Shown here: piece after piece, positions 24,239 through 33,569 of the stretch
How positions within the stretch are numbered: position 1 is the stretch's first letter
Layout: every line of letters starts with the position of its first letter
Origin: an uncultured Marvinbryantia sp.
GTDB lineage: Bacteria > Bacillota > Clostridia > Lachnospirales > Lachnospiraceae
DNA length: 64,000 nt
Direction of reading: 5' to 3'
Assembly: GCA_937915375.1 (NCBI GenBank)
Contig: CALDMO010000017.1
Location: 58,952-122,951 of the forward strand
Position numbers and translations under genes: made by a program
Notes under the pieces: generated by a model
The model's input: the letters and a program-made list of their open reading frames with translations, nothing else
What the model was told of the DNA's origin: nothing
The model's database searches: none

Positions 24239-25111
24239 TTATTTTAACGTTACCGAATTGGGCGCACTGCAAAAACTGACTATCTTGCTTCCCAGTTCTT
24301 CCATTAGTCTGACATGCTCCGGATTATCATATGTTCCGCTTGTATCAAGCATCATCGAATCAGGTGCGTCAAAAAAAGCGACCTCCGGATGTACCTTTTT
24401 ATAAAAGGCATCTTTTAATCCGCCATATCCGTGATGTCCCATCTGCAGATAGGTCGCCTGCAGCTGATCACCCCAGGTACGATACAGATATTTACTCATA
24501 GACTTTCCAACATCTGCGCAAAATAACATAGATTGTGTTTCACCGGACACCTTAAACATCAAAGAGCCGTCGTTTAAATAGTCCTTGGAAAGCTCTTGTA
24601 CATGCTCATCATATGAATTGAAAACAGATAATTTCAGCCCGCACAGATTAAGTACATCTCCGGCATACAAGTATTGCAGATCTGGTACGTTCAGCGCCAG
24701 AAAACGCTGATAAGTCTCAACGCTGTCCCAGGGCGCTCTCTCCTGACAAATTTGCGGAGATGCCATATCGACGGTATAAATACAGTCAATCTTCAAATCA
24801 TTCCGATTCGGATAAATATTAATAAAAGCTCCGACATGATCCTGATGCGGATGCGTTAAGATCCAAGCATCCACATGATTGCCGAGCTTTTTTAACACTT
24901 CACGAACATAATCGCCGTCTTCCTCCCATCCGCCGTCAATGATAATTAATCCGCGTCTGGGATTGTGGATTGTATAGAACATGGAGTTTGTCTCTCGCGG
25001 TCCGTACTGCGTAATCGTCCACTCATCAGGCTTCTGACTGCAGCCTGCCAGAAAGACAGATACTGCAGCCAGAAAGATTATTCCATAAATAAAAAATATT
25101 CTTTTTTTCAT
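24239..25111 (-). CDS. Metallo-beta-lactamase-fold lipoprotein
   Basis: 290 residues. An N-terminal signal ends in the lipobox LAGC (Cys about 24), so the mature protein is anchored outside the membrane. The metal site motif is [10 protein letters not shown] (HxHxDH, about residues 86-95), with later [11 protein letters not shown] and Asp positions as in ComEC/late competence-type MBL proteins. It resembles the extracellular MBL part of ComEC but without the membrane channel. A hydrolase acting on phosphodiesters or similar is likely; the substrate is unknown. It ends 38 bases before dtd. Confidence 0.83.
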   Translation of the reverse strand: MKKRIFFIYGIIFLAAVSVFLAGCSQKPDEWTITQYGPRETNSMFYTIHNPRRGLIIIDGGWEEDGDYVREVLKKLGNHVDAWILTHPHQDHVGAFINIYPNRNDLKIDCIYTVDMASPQICQERAPWDSVETYQRFLALNVPDLQYLYAGDVLNLCGLKLSVFNSYDEHVQELSKDYLNDGSLMFKVSGETQSMLFCADVGKSMSKYLYRTWGDQLQATYLQMGHHGYGGLKDAFYKKVHPEVAFFDAPDSMMLDTSGTYDNPEHVRLMEELGSKIVSFCSAPNSVTLK

Positions 25112-25147
25112 ATCAATTATTTCCCGCTTTTTCAGCGGAACACAGAT

Positions 25148-25783
25148 TTATTTTTTCGCTGCTTCCCGTTTTGCGATATAATCGATCAACAGATTTACTG
25201 TCTCGTCTACGCCAAGTTCACCACTATTGATACAGATATCGTAACTGCTGATATCCCCCCAGCGCTTACTGGTGTAATAATTATAGTAGCTGGCACGCTG
25301 CTTGTCAGTTTTGGTAATCGCATCCTTTGCCTTTGCGTCAGTAAGATTGTACTTTTCTGCGATTCTGCGAATACGTTTATCCATATCTGCATAAATGAAC
25401 GTTGAGATCAGGTTTGGAAATTCATCGAGCGCATAATCTGCACAGCGTCCAACCATAACGCACGGTCCTTCTTTCGCAATTTCTTTAATTGCGTTAAACT
25501 GTGCGAGAAAAACCTTGTGGTTAATCGGCATACCAGATAATGCTGCTGACGCATAGCCCATCGAATACGTATCCATAACAAGTGAATACAAAAAACTGCT
25601 GGATGGCTTCTCGTCATGATTTTCAAATAATTCCTGACAGATGCCGCTGTCCTTCGCCGCGCGGTCTAAAAGCTCGTTATCATAAAATTTAATCCCCAAT
25701 TTTTCAGCAAGCTTACTTCCAATCTCTCTTCCGCCGCTTCCATATTGTCTTCCGATTGTGATGATTGATTTACATTCTGCCAT
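25148..25783 (-). CDS. Cytidylate kinase-like protein
   Basis: 211 residues from ATG 25783, which has AAAGGAG; an in-frame TTG at 25807 has none. The P-loop region reads ITIGRQYGSGGREIG, a variant of the GxxGxGKST loop typical of the cytidylate-kinase-like family rather than true Cmk. FYDNELLDRAA, GRCADYAL and the LID-like KRIRRIAEKY follow as in that family. It may phosphorylate a nucleotide or another small molecule; the true substrate is unknown. It lies between an MBL lipoprotein and a pseudouridine synthase, probably its own transcription unit. Confidence 0.85.
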   Translation of the reverse strand: MAECKSIITIGRQYGSGGREIGSKLAEKLGIKFYDNELLDRAAKDSGICQELFENHDEKPSSSFLYSLVMDTYSMGYASAALSGMPINHKVFLAQFNAIKEIAKEGPCVMVGRCADYALDEFPNLISTFIYADMDKRIRRIAEKYNLTDAKAKDAITKTDKQRASYYNYYTSKRWGDISSYDICINSGELGVDETVNLLIDYIAKREAAKK

Positions 25784-25892
25784 ATCAGTCACACTCCTTT
25801 CTGCCAAACTTTTCTTTGTCTATAGTATACAACAATCTTTCGGAATTGTATATATATTTTAGTGAAAATTAATTTGAATTTTCTGTTACGGA

Positions 25893-26810
25893 TTAATTTC
25901 GCAGTTTTGACAGGAGTGCTTCAAAATACACCGGCAGGGGCGCCATAAATTCCATATATGTTTTCGTGCGCGGATGAATAAAGCCAAGCACCTGCGCATG
26001 CAGAGTCTGTCCCTGTAAAGAAGGAAACGGACATTTAGTCGGACCGTATATGTCATCCCCAAGGATAGGATGATGAATACTGCTCATATGCACGCGGATT
26101 TGATGCGTCCGTCCGGTTTCCAGCTGACATTCAATATAAGTATAGGAACCGAACCTCTCCAGCACACGATAATGTGTCACCGCGTCTTTGCCATTTTTTA
26201 CATTTATCGCCATCTTTTTACGATCGTTCGGATGGCGCCCAATTGTTGTATGTACGGTTCCGACCTCCTCTTTGAGGTTGCCGTGAACGATAGCCCTATA
26301 TTTTCGGGTGATGGAATGTACCTTTAGCTGTTCCGCAATAAAATTATGAGAAAAATCATTTTTGCATACTACAAGCGAGCCGGTAGTGTTCTGGTCAATA
26401 CGGTGGACAATGCCGGGACGCAGTACACCGTTAATACCAGAAAGCTGATCTTTGCAGTGATACATCAGCGCGTTGACAAGTGTGCCACTGTAATGACCGG
26501 CACCCGGATGTACAACCATGCCCTTCGGCTTATTAACAACCAGAAGATCAGCGTCTTCATAAAGAATATCAAGAGGAATGTCTTCCGCGAGAATATCCGG
26601 CTCTACCTGCTCCGGCAAACGTACTGTAATTGTCTCCATACCGCTCACCTTATAATTAGCCTTACAGGGAGCATCATTTACAAGAATCAAGCCGTCTTTC
26701 AGCAACTTTTGCAAATAAGAACGAGAAATCTCCGGCAGTTCATCCGCCAAATATTTATCAATCCGGACAGATGACATTCCCTCCTTGGTCATTATGATTT
26801 TTTCATCCAT
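25893..26810 (-). CDS. rluD: RluD-type pseudouridine synthase
   Basis: 305 residues. An N-terminal S4 RNA-binding domain (IDKYLADELPEISRSYLQKLL) precedes the catalytic domain with VVNKPKGMVVHPG and the catalytic Asp in GIVHRIDQNTTG. RTHQIRVHM is the usual third motif. It probably modifies helix 69 of 23S rRNA or another rRNA site. The start at 26810 has GAGG six bases upstream and overlaps lspA by 19 bases; ATG 26777, behind AAGGAGG, is an alternative giving a shorter N terminus. Co-transcription with lspA is a common arrangement. Confidence 0.92.
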   Translation of the reverse strand: MDEKIIMTKEGMSSVRIDKYLADELPEISRSYLQKLLKDGLILVNDAPCKANYKVSGMETITVRLPEQVEPDILAEDIPLDILYEDADLLVVNKPKGMVVHPGAGHYSGTLVNALMYHCKDQLSGINGVLRPGIVHRIDQNTTGSLVVCKNDFSHNFIAEQLKVHSITRKYRAIVHGNLKEEVGTVHTTIGRHPNDRKKMAINVKNGKDAVTHYRVLERFGSYTYIECQLETGRTHQIRVHMSSIHHPILGDDIYGPTKCPFPSLQGQTLHAQVLGFIHPRTKTYMEFMAPLPVYFEALLSKLRN

Positions 26811-27268
26811 GCAAAATCCTCATTTCGATAAATAATCAGCAGCAACACCAGTGAAACACAGATAAAACAGTCAGCTACGTTAAAGACTGGAAAATCAATC
26901 AGGCTGAAATAAAAGAAATCAACTACAAACCCACGTGTCAAACGATCAATGGCATTGCCAAGTGCCCCGGCAGCCAACACAGCAGCTAACACGCGAAATG
27001 CCCGGTAATGCTTTGTCTGCGGAACCTTTATATAACCGTAGATCACCGCGGCTACCATCAATAACGTAAAAAGTAGGGAAAGCCATTGTAGATTACGGAA
27101 CATCCCCCAGGCGGAACCAAAATTCTCCACATAGCATAATTCAAAGATACCCGGCACCAGTGTAATGCCGGGCATATCTTTCAGGTATCGGATTGCCAGA
27201 ACCTTTGTCAACTGATCAAATGCTGTCAGCAAACCGGTTCCCACTATAAAAAAGGAAAACTTTTTCAT
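26792..27268 (-). CDS. lspA: Lipoprotein signal peptidase (signal peptidase II)
   Basis: 158 residues, four hydrophobic segments. The aspartyl protease residues lie in GNAIDRLTRGFVVDF and FNVADCFI; YVENFGSAWGMF corresponds to the conserved N-x-G-x-A-F/W segment. It cuts the signal from prolipoproteins such as the MBL lipoprotein nearby. Its ATG shares one base with the stop of aroB, and its 3' end overlaps rluD, so the three genes are coupled. Confidence 0.96.
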   Translation of the reverse strand: MKKFSFFIVGTGLLTAFDQLTKVLAIRYLKDMPGITLVPGIFELCYVENFGSAWGMFRNLQWLSLLFTLLMVAAVIYGYIKVPQTKHYRAFRVLAAVLAAGALGNAIDRLTRGFVVDFFYFSLIDFPVFNVADCFICVSLVLLLIIYRNEDFAWMKKS

Positions 27269-28392
27269 CAGTCCATCGTCTCCGTATACGTAATAAATTG
27301 AATAGCCTCAAGAATCTCATCATCCGTCACGGTCGTGTCAAGAAATGCCTTACCAATTTTTTTAAGAAGTACGAATTTTACATGACCGTTTTCCATTTTC
27401 TTATCAGATTTTGTGATTGCCAGAATCTCCTTGTCATCGATATCTTCTACACTAAACATCAAGTCAAAGCCAATATTCATATCGCGAATTTCATAAAACT
27501 CTTCTGTAGAGAGAAGCCCTCTTTTATAAGAAATATACGCAGCAGCCACAAAACCGAGTGCTACACACTGTCCGTGCAGCATTTCCGGCGCTTTCTTTGT
27601 TTCAATCGCGTGACCGATTGTATGACCGAAATTCAGCAGTGCACGATCACCCTTTTCCGTCGGATCTTTCTCGACAATGAATTTTTTGATTGTATTGCTG
27701 CCATAAACCATTTCCGCTAAAGTTTCTGGATCACGCTCCATGATCTCCGACATATGTTCAATCAGCCAGGTATAATACGCTGCATCACGAATCAAACCGT
27801 GCTTTAATACCTCACCCATGCCGCAGGCAAATTGTTCCTCATTTAAGGAAGACAGCACAGAAAGGTTCGTATATACAAGAGAAGGCTGATGAAACGCGCC
27901 GACCATATTTTTATAGCGATCAAAATCAACACCTGTTTTCCCACCAATACTGCTGTCCACTTGTGCGAGCAGTGTTGTAGGAATCTGCACAAAATCAATT
28001 CCTCGCAAATAAGTTGCCGCCGTATAACCGGTTAAATCTCCGACAACACCGCCACCGAGAGCAATCAGCAAGTCTTTACGCTCAAAATGATGTTCTATCA
28101 GATATTCATACAGGGTACGCACCGTATCAAGTGTCTTTTGGGTTTCTCCGGACTCAAAAGAGAACGCAGATACGCTGGAGCATTTGTCCTGAAGAATGCC
28201 CATTACCTCATCCAGATACAGAGCTTTGACGTTTTCATCCGTAACAATACAGATATTACGCGTCAAAATTCCACAATCCTGCTCTAGCAGCTCTGCCAAA
28301 CGCTCAAACGATGTTTCATAATAAATAGTATACCCTTCTGCGCGTCCCGTTTTCACAAAAAGACTATCTTTGTTTTCTTTTTTTTCTGTCAC
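27268..28392 (-). CDS. aroB: 3-dehydroquinate synthase
   Basis: 374 residues. It converts DAHP to 3-dehydroquinate in the shikimate pathway with NAD and a metal ion. Motifs: GGGVVGDLTGYTAATYLRG, QIPTTLLAQVDSSIGGKTG, and the metal ligands in GEVLKHGLI and NFGHTIGHAIE. The N terminus is about 20 residues longer than average. It is upstream of lspA and rluD; the linkage to lspA is not known to be functional. Confidence 0.95.
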   Translation of the reverse strand: MTEKKENKDSLFVKTGRAEGYTIYYETSFERLAELLEQDCGILTRNICIVTDENVKALYLDEVMGILQDKCSSVSAFSFESGETQKTLDTVRTLYEYLIEHHFERKDLLIALGGGVVGDLTGYTAATYLRGIDFVQIPTTLLAQVDSSIGGKTGVDFDRYKNMVGAFHQPSLVYTNLSVLSSLNEEQFACGMGEVLKHGLIRDAAYYTWLIEHMSEIMERDPETLAEMVYGSNTIKKFIVEKDPTEKGDRALLNFGHTIGHAIETKKAPEMLHGQCVALGFVAAAYISYKRGLLSTEEFYEIRDMNIGFDLMFSVEDIDDKEILAITKSDKKMENGHVKFVLLKKIGKAFLDTTVTDDEILEAIQFITYTETMD

Positions 28393-28415
28393 AATAAAAC
28401 CTCCCTGTCGGTAGT

Positions 28416-29171
28416 CTAAATATATTTTTCCAATTCTGCAATCAGACGCCCCTTACGGGTGCTGGAAGAAATTCCCAGAAACCGGCACCTACCAAGTCCT
28501 CTGGCAGAGATCAGATCCTGTTCTTTTAATTTATATCCATTTGAAGTGACCATTCGTCCATTCACAAATACCTTGCCGACTTCAATGAGCCCTACCAGAC
28601 TGCTTCTGGAAGAACCGAACGCCAACGCCAAAACGCTGTCCAGACGTACGGAGGCAACGGAACCTCGCACAATTTCAAATTCTGGTATTACCTGTATCTC
28701 CTGCGAGGACACACAGACAGCATTTACCTGCGTATGTTTGATTCTAGTAAGCTCGCTGCAAATAAAATCAGCCATTTTTTCCAAACAGAACAGCCATGCG
28801 CCTCCATCAAAGGTAACAATATCTCCGATCACACTGCGTTCGATCCCAAGGTTTAAGACTGCACCCAAATAATCGCGGTGTGACAGTCTATCCGCAAACT
28901 TTTGCTGTATCGGTGTGATTTTAATACAACTGATCGGATATTGATATTCATAAGAAAGAGCATCAGGAATAAATGCTATTATCTGACGCTCTGCATTCTC
29001 ATAGCCGCCATACGTTTTACAGTTGACAAACGCAAGTTCTCTGGCAGTACTGTGATAAATATTTAATTCGTTCAGATTCAAAAAGTCTGTAAACATTACA
29101 ATATTACGGCGATCCGCCATATTTGCCAGATCTTTCAGACGTTTCTGAAACAATTCTTCTTCTCTGTTCAT
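28416..29171 (-). CDS. ylmH: YlmH family S4-domain RNA-binding protein
   Basis: 251 residues. The C-terminal S4 domain (about 175-245: VRLDSVLALAFGSSRSSLV, GKVFVNGRMV) follows a family-specific N-terminal part with YQYPISCIKITP and FADRLSHRDYLGAVLNLG. YlmH takes part in rescue of stalled 50S subunits and lies in the division cluster with sepF in Gram-positives, as here (one base from sepF). Confidence 0.92.
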   Translation of the reverse strand: MNREEELFQKRLKDLANMADRRNIVMFTDFLNLNELNIYHSTARELAFVNCKTYGGYENAERQIIAFIPDALSYEYQYPISCIKITPIQQKFADRLSHRDYLGAVLNLGIERSVIGDIVTFDGGAWLFCLEKMADFICSELTRIKHTQVNAVCVSSQEIQVIPEFEIVRGSVASVRLDSVLALAFGSSRSSLVGLIEVGKVFVNGRMVTSNGYKLKEQDLISARGLGRCRFLGISSSTRKGRLIAELEKYI

Positions 29172-29172
29172 C

Positions 29173-29781
29173 TTAATAATTAAAATTCATCGGCGGTACG
29201 TCAAAAGCGCCGTTTAGAATATCCTGAAAATCGCCGGATACATCGACAGCCGCCGGTGTAATAATAAAAATATAATTGCTGATCTTCTGCAGATTTCCAC
29301 TGATCGCATAACAGGAACCGGAAGTAAAGTCAATGATGCGCTGCGCAAGATCCAGATCCAGTCCTTCCATATTTAATACAACGGTACAATTTGCCAACAA
29401 TGTCTCCGTAATTTCACGTGCATCCTCCATACTCTTCGGACGAACGACACAGACTGCCATATCGTTTGCCGCTTTGCGGGTACGGATTGGTGAAACCTTT
29501 GAAGAAGATACAGGAGAAGCTGCCGGTTTTGCCTTTGTCGCAGCAGTTGTTTTGAGTGTCTGCGTGGTCGGCTGTTTTTTCAGTTTACGCATCACAGGCT
29601 CATCGTCATCCAGATCATTATAATCGTCAAAAGATTCCTCTTTAGACTTACGAAATACGTTCTTTCTGGTAGCTCTGCTTTCTTCGTATTCATCCAGTTC
29701 GTCATCATCCAGAAAATCGTCATCATCATCGTAATCGTCATTCAGTTTCATTGCATTTAAAATCTTATCCAGAATATTCAT
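29173..29781 (-). CDS. sepF: Cell division protein SepF
   Basis: 202 residues. SepF tethers FtsZ to the membrane and aligns the ring. The N terminus MNILDKILNAMKL is the short amphipathic membrane-binding helix. A long acidic, poorly ordered linker follows (DDDDDFLDDDELDEYEE, then a Ser/Thr/Ala/Lys-rich stretch), and the globular C-terminal domain (about 105-190) has AVCVVRPKSMEDAREIT, VVLNMEGLDLDLAQRIIDF and GSCYAISG. It is longer than Bacillus SepF (about 150) because of the linker. Located between ylmH and yggS as usual. Confidence 0.95.
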   Translation of the reverse strand: MNILDKILNAMKLNDDYDDDDDFLDDDELDEYEESRATRKNVFRKSKEESFDDYNDLDDDEPVMRKLKKQPTTQTLKTTAATKAKPAASPVSSSKVSPIRTRKAANDMAVCVVRPKSMEDAREITETLLANCTVVLNMEGLDLDLAQRIIDFTSGSCYAISGNLQKISNYIFIITPAAVDVSGDFQDILNGAFDVPPMNFNY

Positions 29782-29810
29782 TTAATACTACTCTCCCATT
29801 AACTGATCTT

Positions 29811-30509
29811 TTATAACAAGCGGCTATAATCGCGTTCTCCGAAGATGCCTGTACCGACTCTTACATGTGTCGCGCCTTCTTCTACCGCCACCTCATAATC
29901 ATTTGTCATGCCCATACTCAGGCAACACATATTTATATTATCAATGTTTTGTGCTTTAATGTCAACAAATAATTTATACAAATTTCGAAAATGAATACGG
30001 TTCTCCTCGGGATTTTCCACAAAAGGGGCAATTGTCATCAGACCACTGACCTTCAAATTAGGAAAGGCAGCAATCTGACGTACAAAATTTTCCGTCTCCT
30101 GTGGAGTGATGCCTCCCTTACTTTCCTCGCCAGATACGTTGACTTCAATCAGCACCGGTATGCATAGGTTTTGTTTGGCTGCCTCCTGCTGAATGGCCTC
30201 TGCCAAACGAATAGAATCCAGTGAATGAATCATGCAGGCTTTGCCGACCACATATTTCACTTTATTGCGTTGAAGATGACCAATCATATGCCAGCGCAGA
30301 TTTTTGGGAAGTACCTCATATTTCTCTCTCAGTTCCTGCGGTTTATTTTCTCCGAAATCAACAACACCTTCCGGCATCAGTTCCTCAATCATAGAAACCG
30401 GTTTTGTCTTGCTGACTGCGATTAAAGTAACGCTTTTTGGATCACGTCCGACGCGCCTGCAGGCCTCGTCAATTTTCTGGCGGACAATATTATAATTTTC
30501 AGTAATCAT
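29811..30509 (-). CDS. yggS: PLP homeostasis protein YggS/YlmE
   Basis: 232 residues, a single TIM-barrel PLP-binding protein. The PLP lysine is in LIAVSKTKP, and FGENKPQEL, WHMIGHLQRNK, IEVNVSGEESKGG, MTIAP and CCLSMGMTNDYEVAVEEG follow, with VRVGTGIFGERDY closing the phosphate site. It affects amino- and keto-acid balance through vitamin B6. Part of the sepF-ylmH gene cluster. Confidence 0.96.
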   Translation of the reverse strand: MITENYNIVRQKIDEACRRVGRDPKSVTLIAVSKTKPVSMIEELMPEGVVDFGENKPQELREKYEVLPKNLRWHMIGHLQRNKVKYVVGKACMIHSLDSIRLAEAIQQEAAKQNLCIPVLIEVNVSGEESKGGITPQETENFVRQIAAFPNLKVSGLMTIAPFVENPEENRIHFRNLYKLFVDIKAQNIDNINMCCLSMGMTNDYEVAVEEGATHVRVGTGIFGERDYSRLL

Positions 30510-30529
30510 ATCCTTCTCCTATTATGTTA

Positions 30530-31918
30530 TTATTCCTCATAGGTATCCTTCGGAACTGTTTCGGCGTCTAATGCAATCTGGTCATACTGAGCAAGTCCGT
30601 AAGGATCATTACTCTGTACAATACAATATTCTTCATTTTCATCAATAATCGTGATCTCACGGAAAATCGGATATCCCTTATTGATATTATAAACTCCGGT
30701 CAATGATTTTGTATCCGAAACCTGATAACGCTTAGAGGAATCTTTCATCAATACATAATCGCCCTCCTCAAACAAATCGGTATCAACATAATAATCAAGA
30801 TCTGTTTTATCATATACGGTTGCCGTTACTGTCCGCATAATTGCAGAGCCATCTGTATCGTATGTTTCTTTCCGTAATGTAATCTCATTAGAATTCTCGG
30901 TGTTTTCCGTCACATATTCCTTAGGGATACGGTAAAAGAATTTTTCCGCAATTGCCGTTTTCGGGATTTTCAGACCAGCCTGACGGTTCAACAATAACTC
31001 AATCTCTACATAACGGTCTCCGAAGAAACGAATCAGCGAATTACTGATATCAAGCTTGCCAAAATACTGTCCGTCTTTTTCCGTAATTGTAAAATCAGCG
31101 TTGAACGAAGAACCATCCTCCATAAAACGAAAGCGCACGACATTCTGGTCTGATAATTCCATTGCTGTCTTTTTATCAAGAGGAATCGCAAGCGACCATT
31201 TTTCACTGGTAATCAGCTTATACACCGGATCTCCGGCCTTGACACTGTTGTTCATACGAAGATTCTGACGATGATAATTTTTACGGTTAAAATCATCCAT
31301 AGTAATATCATCGATTGTGTAATCCTCCATACCGTCAACAGAATATACCACTATGCCGTCCTGATCGGTCGGAACCAAACCTAAACCGGCGCTGATCCCT
31401 TGTTCCGTGCTGTCCAACACTTTTTTAGAAAGAAGCTCCAGCATGGCTGTCTGCGTATCCGCTTTGAAATTATAAACATCCTGATAAGAAACGGAATTAT
31501 AATTGGAAGAAAAAGAAGCGGCAATACTCCGCATCTGAGAATAGTCCTCAAGCTCAAGCTCTGCCAGTTCTTCTCCTGTTGCTGAAGACGCTAATTCTAT
31601 ATCACCGACAGAATAAACACCTTGTCCGACACCAACTTTGCTACCCTCTCTGGCATAATAATTGATCGGTCCAGCCTCGCTGCTGGTAACGATCTTCTCG
31701 CTTTTTAATGCGATTGCCGTATAACGGTAATTGCCGGACAGAGTTCCTGCTGTTACTTCATAGCCGGTGATATGATCCGCTGTCAGATACATAAAAAAAT
31801 AGATGACAATATAAAGAAAAATAATGATGAACATAATCGTTCCGACATTAAAGATCGAGTGCTGATTTATTTTTATTACTTTATTTTTCTTTCTACGTTT
31901 TCTGCCGCCCAGCGCCAT
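30530..31918 (-). CDS. HlyD-like membrane-anchored protein
   Basis: 462 residues. A basic N terminus (GGRKRRKKNKV) is followed by one membrane helix (about 25-47, VGTIMFIIIFLYIVIYFFM), then a large extracytoplasmic part with HlyD/biotinyl-lipoyl-like segments (AIALKSEKIVTSSEAG, YYAREGSKVGVGQGVYSVG) and a C-terminal KTAIAEKFFYRIPKEYV / DYVLMK beta region. Such proteins are common next to sepF in Clostridia and are annotated HlyD-family, but no transporter partner is present here. A role in division or wall assembly is possible. Start behind GGAGGG. Confidence 0.78.
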   Translation of the reverse strand: MALGGRKRRKKNKVIKINQHSIFNVGTIMFIIIFLYIVIYFFMYLTADHITGYEVTAGTLSGNYRYTAIALKSEKIVTSSEAGPINYYAREGSKVGVGQGVYSVGDIELASSATGEELAELELEDYSQMRSIAASFSSNYNSVSYQDVYNFKADTQTAMLELLSKKVLDSTEQGISAGLGLVPTDQDGIVVYSVDGMEDYTIDDITMDDFNRKNYHRQNLRMNNSVKAGDPVYKLITSEKWSLAIPLDKKTAMELSDQNVVRFRFMEDGSSFNADFTITEKDGQYFGKLDISNSLIRFFGDRYVEIELLLNRQAGLKIPKTAIAEKFFYRIPKEYVTENTENSNEITLRKETYDTDGSAIMRTVTATVYDKTDLDYYVDTDLFEEGDYVLMKDSSKRYQVSDTKSLTGVYNINKGYPIFREITIIDENEEYCIVQSNDPYGLAQYDQIALDAETVPKDTYEE

Positions 31919-31962
31919 GTATTACCCTCCACTAAACTGCCTGCATCTAAGATATCAAAAAT

Positions 31963-31999
31963 CCAAAAAGATGCCGGATAAGCATATCTTATCCGGCAT
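31963..31999 (-). terminator. Intrinsic terminator of the wall/division operon
   Basis: ATGCCGGATAAG (31971-31982) and CTTATCCGGCAT (31988-31999) are perfectly complementary; read leftward, the hairpin is followed by CTTTTTGGATTTTT. It ends transcripts coming from the gene at 32023. Confidence 0.88.
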
Positions 32000-32022
32000 A
32001 ATTTTCTATGTAGCTATGTTGC

Positions 32023-32442
32023 TTACAGAGAAACAATTACATTACTGCGCATATTTTCCGGAAGCTCCTGCTCATCCATAGAAATGCTCAGTACAAACGT
32101 AATATTATATTTATCACCGAGAGTTGCCAGTCTGTCAAGCAGTTCAGAAATATCTTTGCCCTCCAGGCAGGCAATTTTCAGAAAGCTGTCAAGATAAACC
32201 TGTTCCAAATCGTGATCCTGTGAAAGAATACCACAGATAAAACCATAAAATGCGTCTGCGCTGCCCATAACAAATTCGGACATGTCGATCAGACGAACCT
32301 TGTTGTTCAGCTCATACATATGCTGTGAGCTTTTGTCTAAATAAACAATATTACCGTGTACAGATTTAATTTCTGAGTTTACTTTGTCAAGTAAATATTT
32401 TGTCTTTCCTTTTCCTTTATTACCCACGATGATCTGTATCAT
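32023..32442 (-). CDS. Small P-loop protein, unknown function
   Basis: 139 residues from ATG 32442 (AAGGAGGAG upstream; the longer frame starting at 32487 has none). A Walker A motif is at the very start: IIVGNKGKGKTK (residues 3-14). VLSISMDEQELPENM is near the end and IVYLDKSSQ may be a Walker B-like strand. No family name is certain; similar proteins occur after D-Ala carboxypeptidase genes in this group. It lies 57 bases after the carboxypeptidase and ends at the terminator, so it is the last gene of the operon. Confidence 0.7.
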   Translation of the reverse strand: MIQIIVGNKGKGKTKYLLDKVNSEIKSVHGNIVYLDKSSQHMYELNNKVRLIDMSEFVMGSADAFYGFICGILSQDHDLEQVYLDSFLKIACLEGKDISELLDRLATLGDKYNITFVLSISMDEQELPENMRSNVIVSL

Positions 32443-32498
32443 TGTAATCTCCTCCTTCGGTTTCGTATATGTACAATTATAATACACATGTCATTAAA

Positions 32499-33569
32499 TT
32501 ACAACTCTTTTTTGTTAATGATTGACAATAAATCATTCATTTGCAAATACAAATTTTCTTTTGTATCCGAATCCATAACAATACTAAAATAAGAATTGCC
32601 ATAGTCATCTTTCGAAAGCAGTGCCAGACAGGCGCCTGCTTCATCCGTCGTTCCGGTTTTTCCTCCGAAAACAGTAACACCATTCGGCGGCATGGATTCG
32701 CCGGTAAAATAATAATTTGTCGCAAACCAGGTACGCTCGTATAAATCTCCCTCTATATCCTTATAGGTCACTGTATAAGCTTTCTGATTGATTGCGTCAT
32801 TAAAGACGTCATATTTCAGCGCTTCCTGAAAAATCAGATAAGTGTCGTATGCCGTGGTATAGTGATTCTCGTCCTGCAGACCATGCGCATTTGTAAAGTG
32901 TGTATTAGTAGCGCCGATCAGGGCAGCCTCCTGATTCATCATATCAACGAAGCCTTCAATACTGCCGCCGACATGCGCAGCGATCGCGTTGCCGGCATCA
33001 TTTCCGGAGGCGATCAACAAACCATAGATAAGCTGGCGCAATGTATATTCGTCTCCATACTGCAGATAACAGACAGAAGATTCCGGGTCAATATCCAACG
33101 CAATCTCGTCAACAAAAATGGAATCATCCAGGTTCCCGTATTTAATGGCAACCAGAGCTGTCATAATCTTTGTAAGACTGGCCGGATACAGCCGCTCATG
33201 AATATTTTTGGCATAAAGAACTTTATGCTCGTTTAAATCCATAATCGCCGCCGCACTGGCTGACTCTGTCTGCACGGAATCAAACGAAACGTCTGCTGCT
33301 GTCACACAGAGATCCTTGGTAAACGGCTCCGCACGCAGACTCACCGCGACATCGGCATCCTGCAGCACACCGTATTTCTGACTGGAAATATCATAGGGAT
33401 TCGTCAGCTCCAGTTCATGCGAACGGAAAAAAAGCAGATATCCAATCAAGCCAATCAAGGCAACGGCACACAATATCGCCAGAAGCATCGCAGCAGCAAG
33501 CATCTGCTGTCTTTTTTTTTCCTGCCTTCGTCTGGCACGCGCTCCAGACTGCCTATCTGTACATTTCAC
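32499..33569 (-). CDS. D-alanyl-D-alanine carboxypeptidase (DacF-like)
   Basis: 356 residues. A basic N-terminal segment and one membrane helix (about 22-45, MLLAILCAVALIGLIGYLLFF) anchor it, with the catalytic domain outside. Penicillin-binding motifs: SLTK (active Ser, about residue 132), SGN (about 188) and KTGTT (about 305). It trims D-Ala from peptidoglycan stem peptides. It overlaps mgsA by 17 bases and belongs to the wall-gene operon. It differs from typical DacA/F by having an N-terminal rather than C-terminal anchor. Confidence 0.92.
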   Translation of the reverse strand: MKCTDRQSGARARRRQEKKRQQMLAAAMLLAILCAVALIGLIGYLLFFRSHELELTNPYDISSQKYGVLQDADVAVSLRAEPFTKDLCVTAADVSFDSVQTESASAAAIMDLNEHKVLYAKNIHERLYPASLTKIMTALVAIKYGNLDDSIFVDEIALDIDPESSVCYLQYGDEYTLRQLIYGLLIASGNDAGNAIAAHVGGSIEGFVDMMNQEAALIGATNTHFTNAHGLQDENHYTTAYDTYLIFQEALKYDVFNDAINQKAYTVTYKDIEGDLYERTWFATNYYFTGESMPPNGVTVFGGKTGTTDEAGACLALLSKDDYGNSYFSIVMDSDTKENLYLQMNDLLSIINKKEL

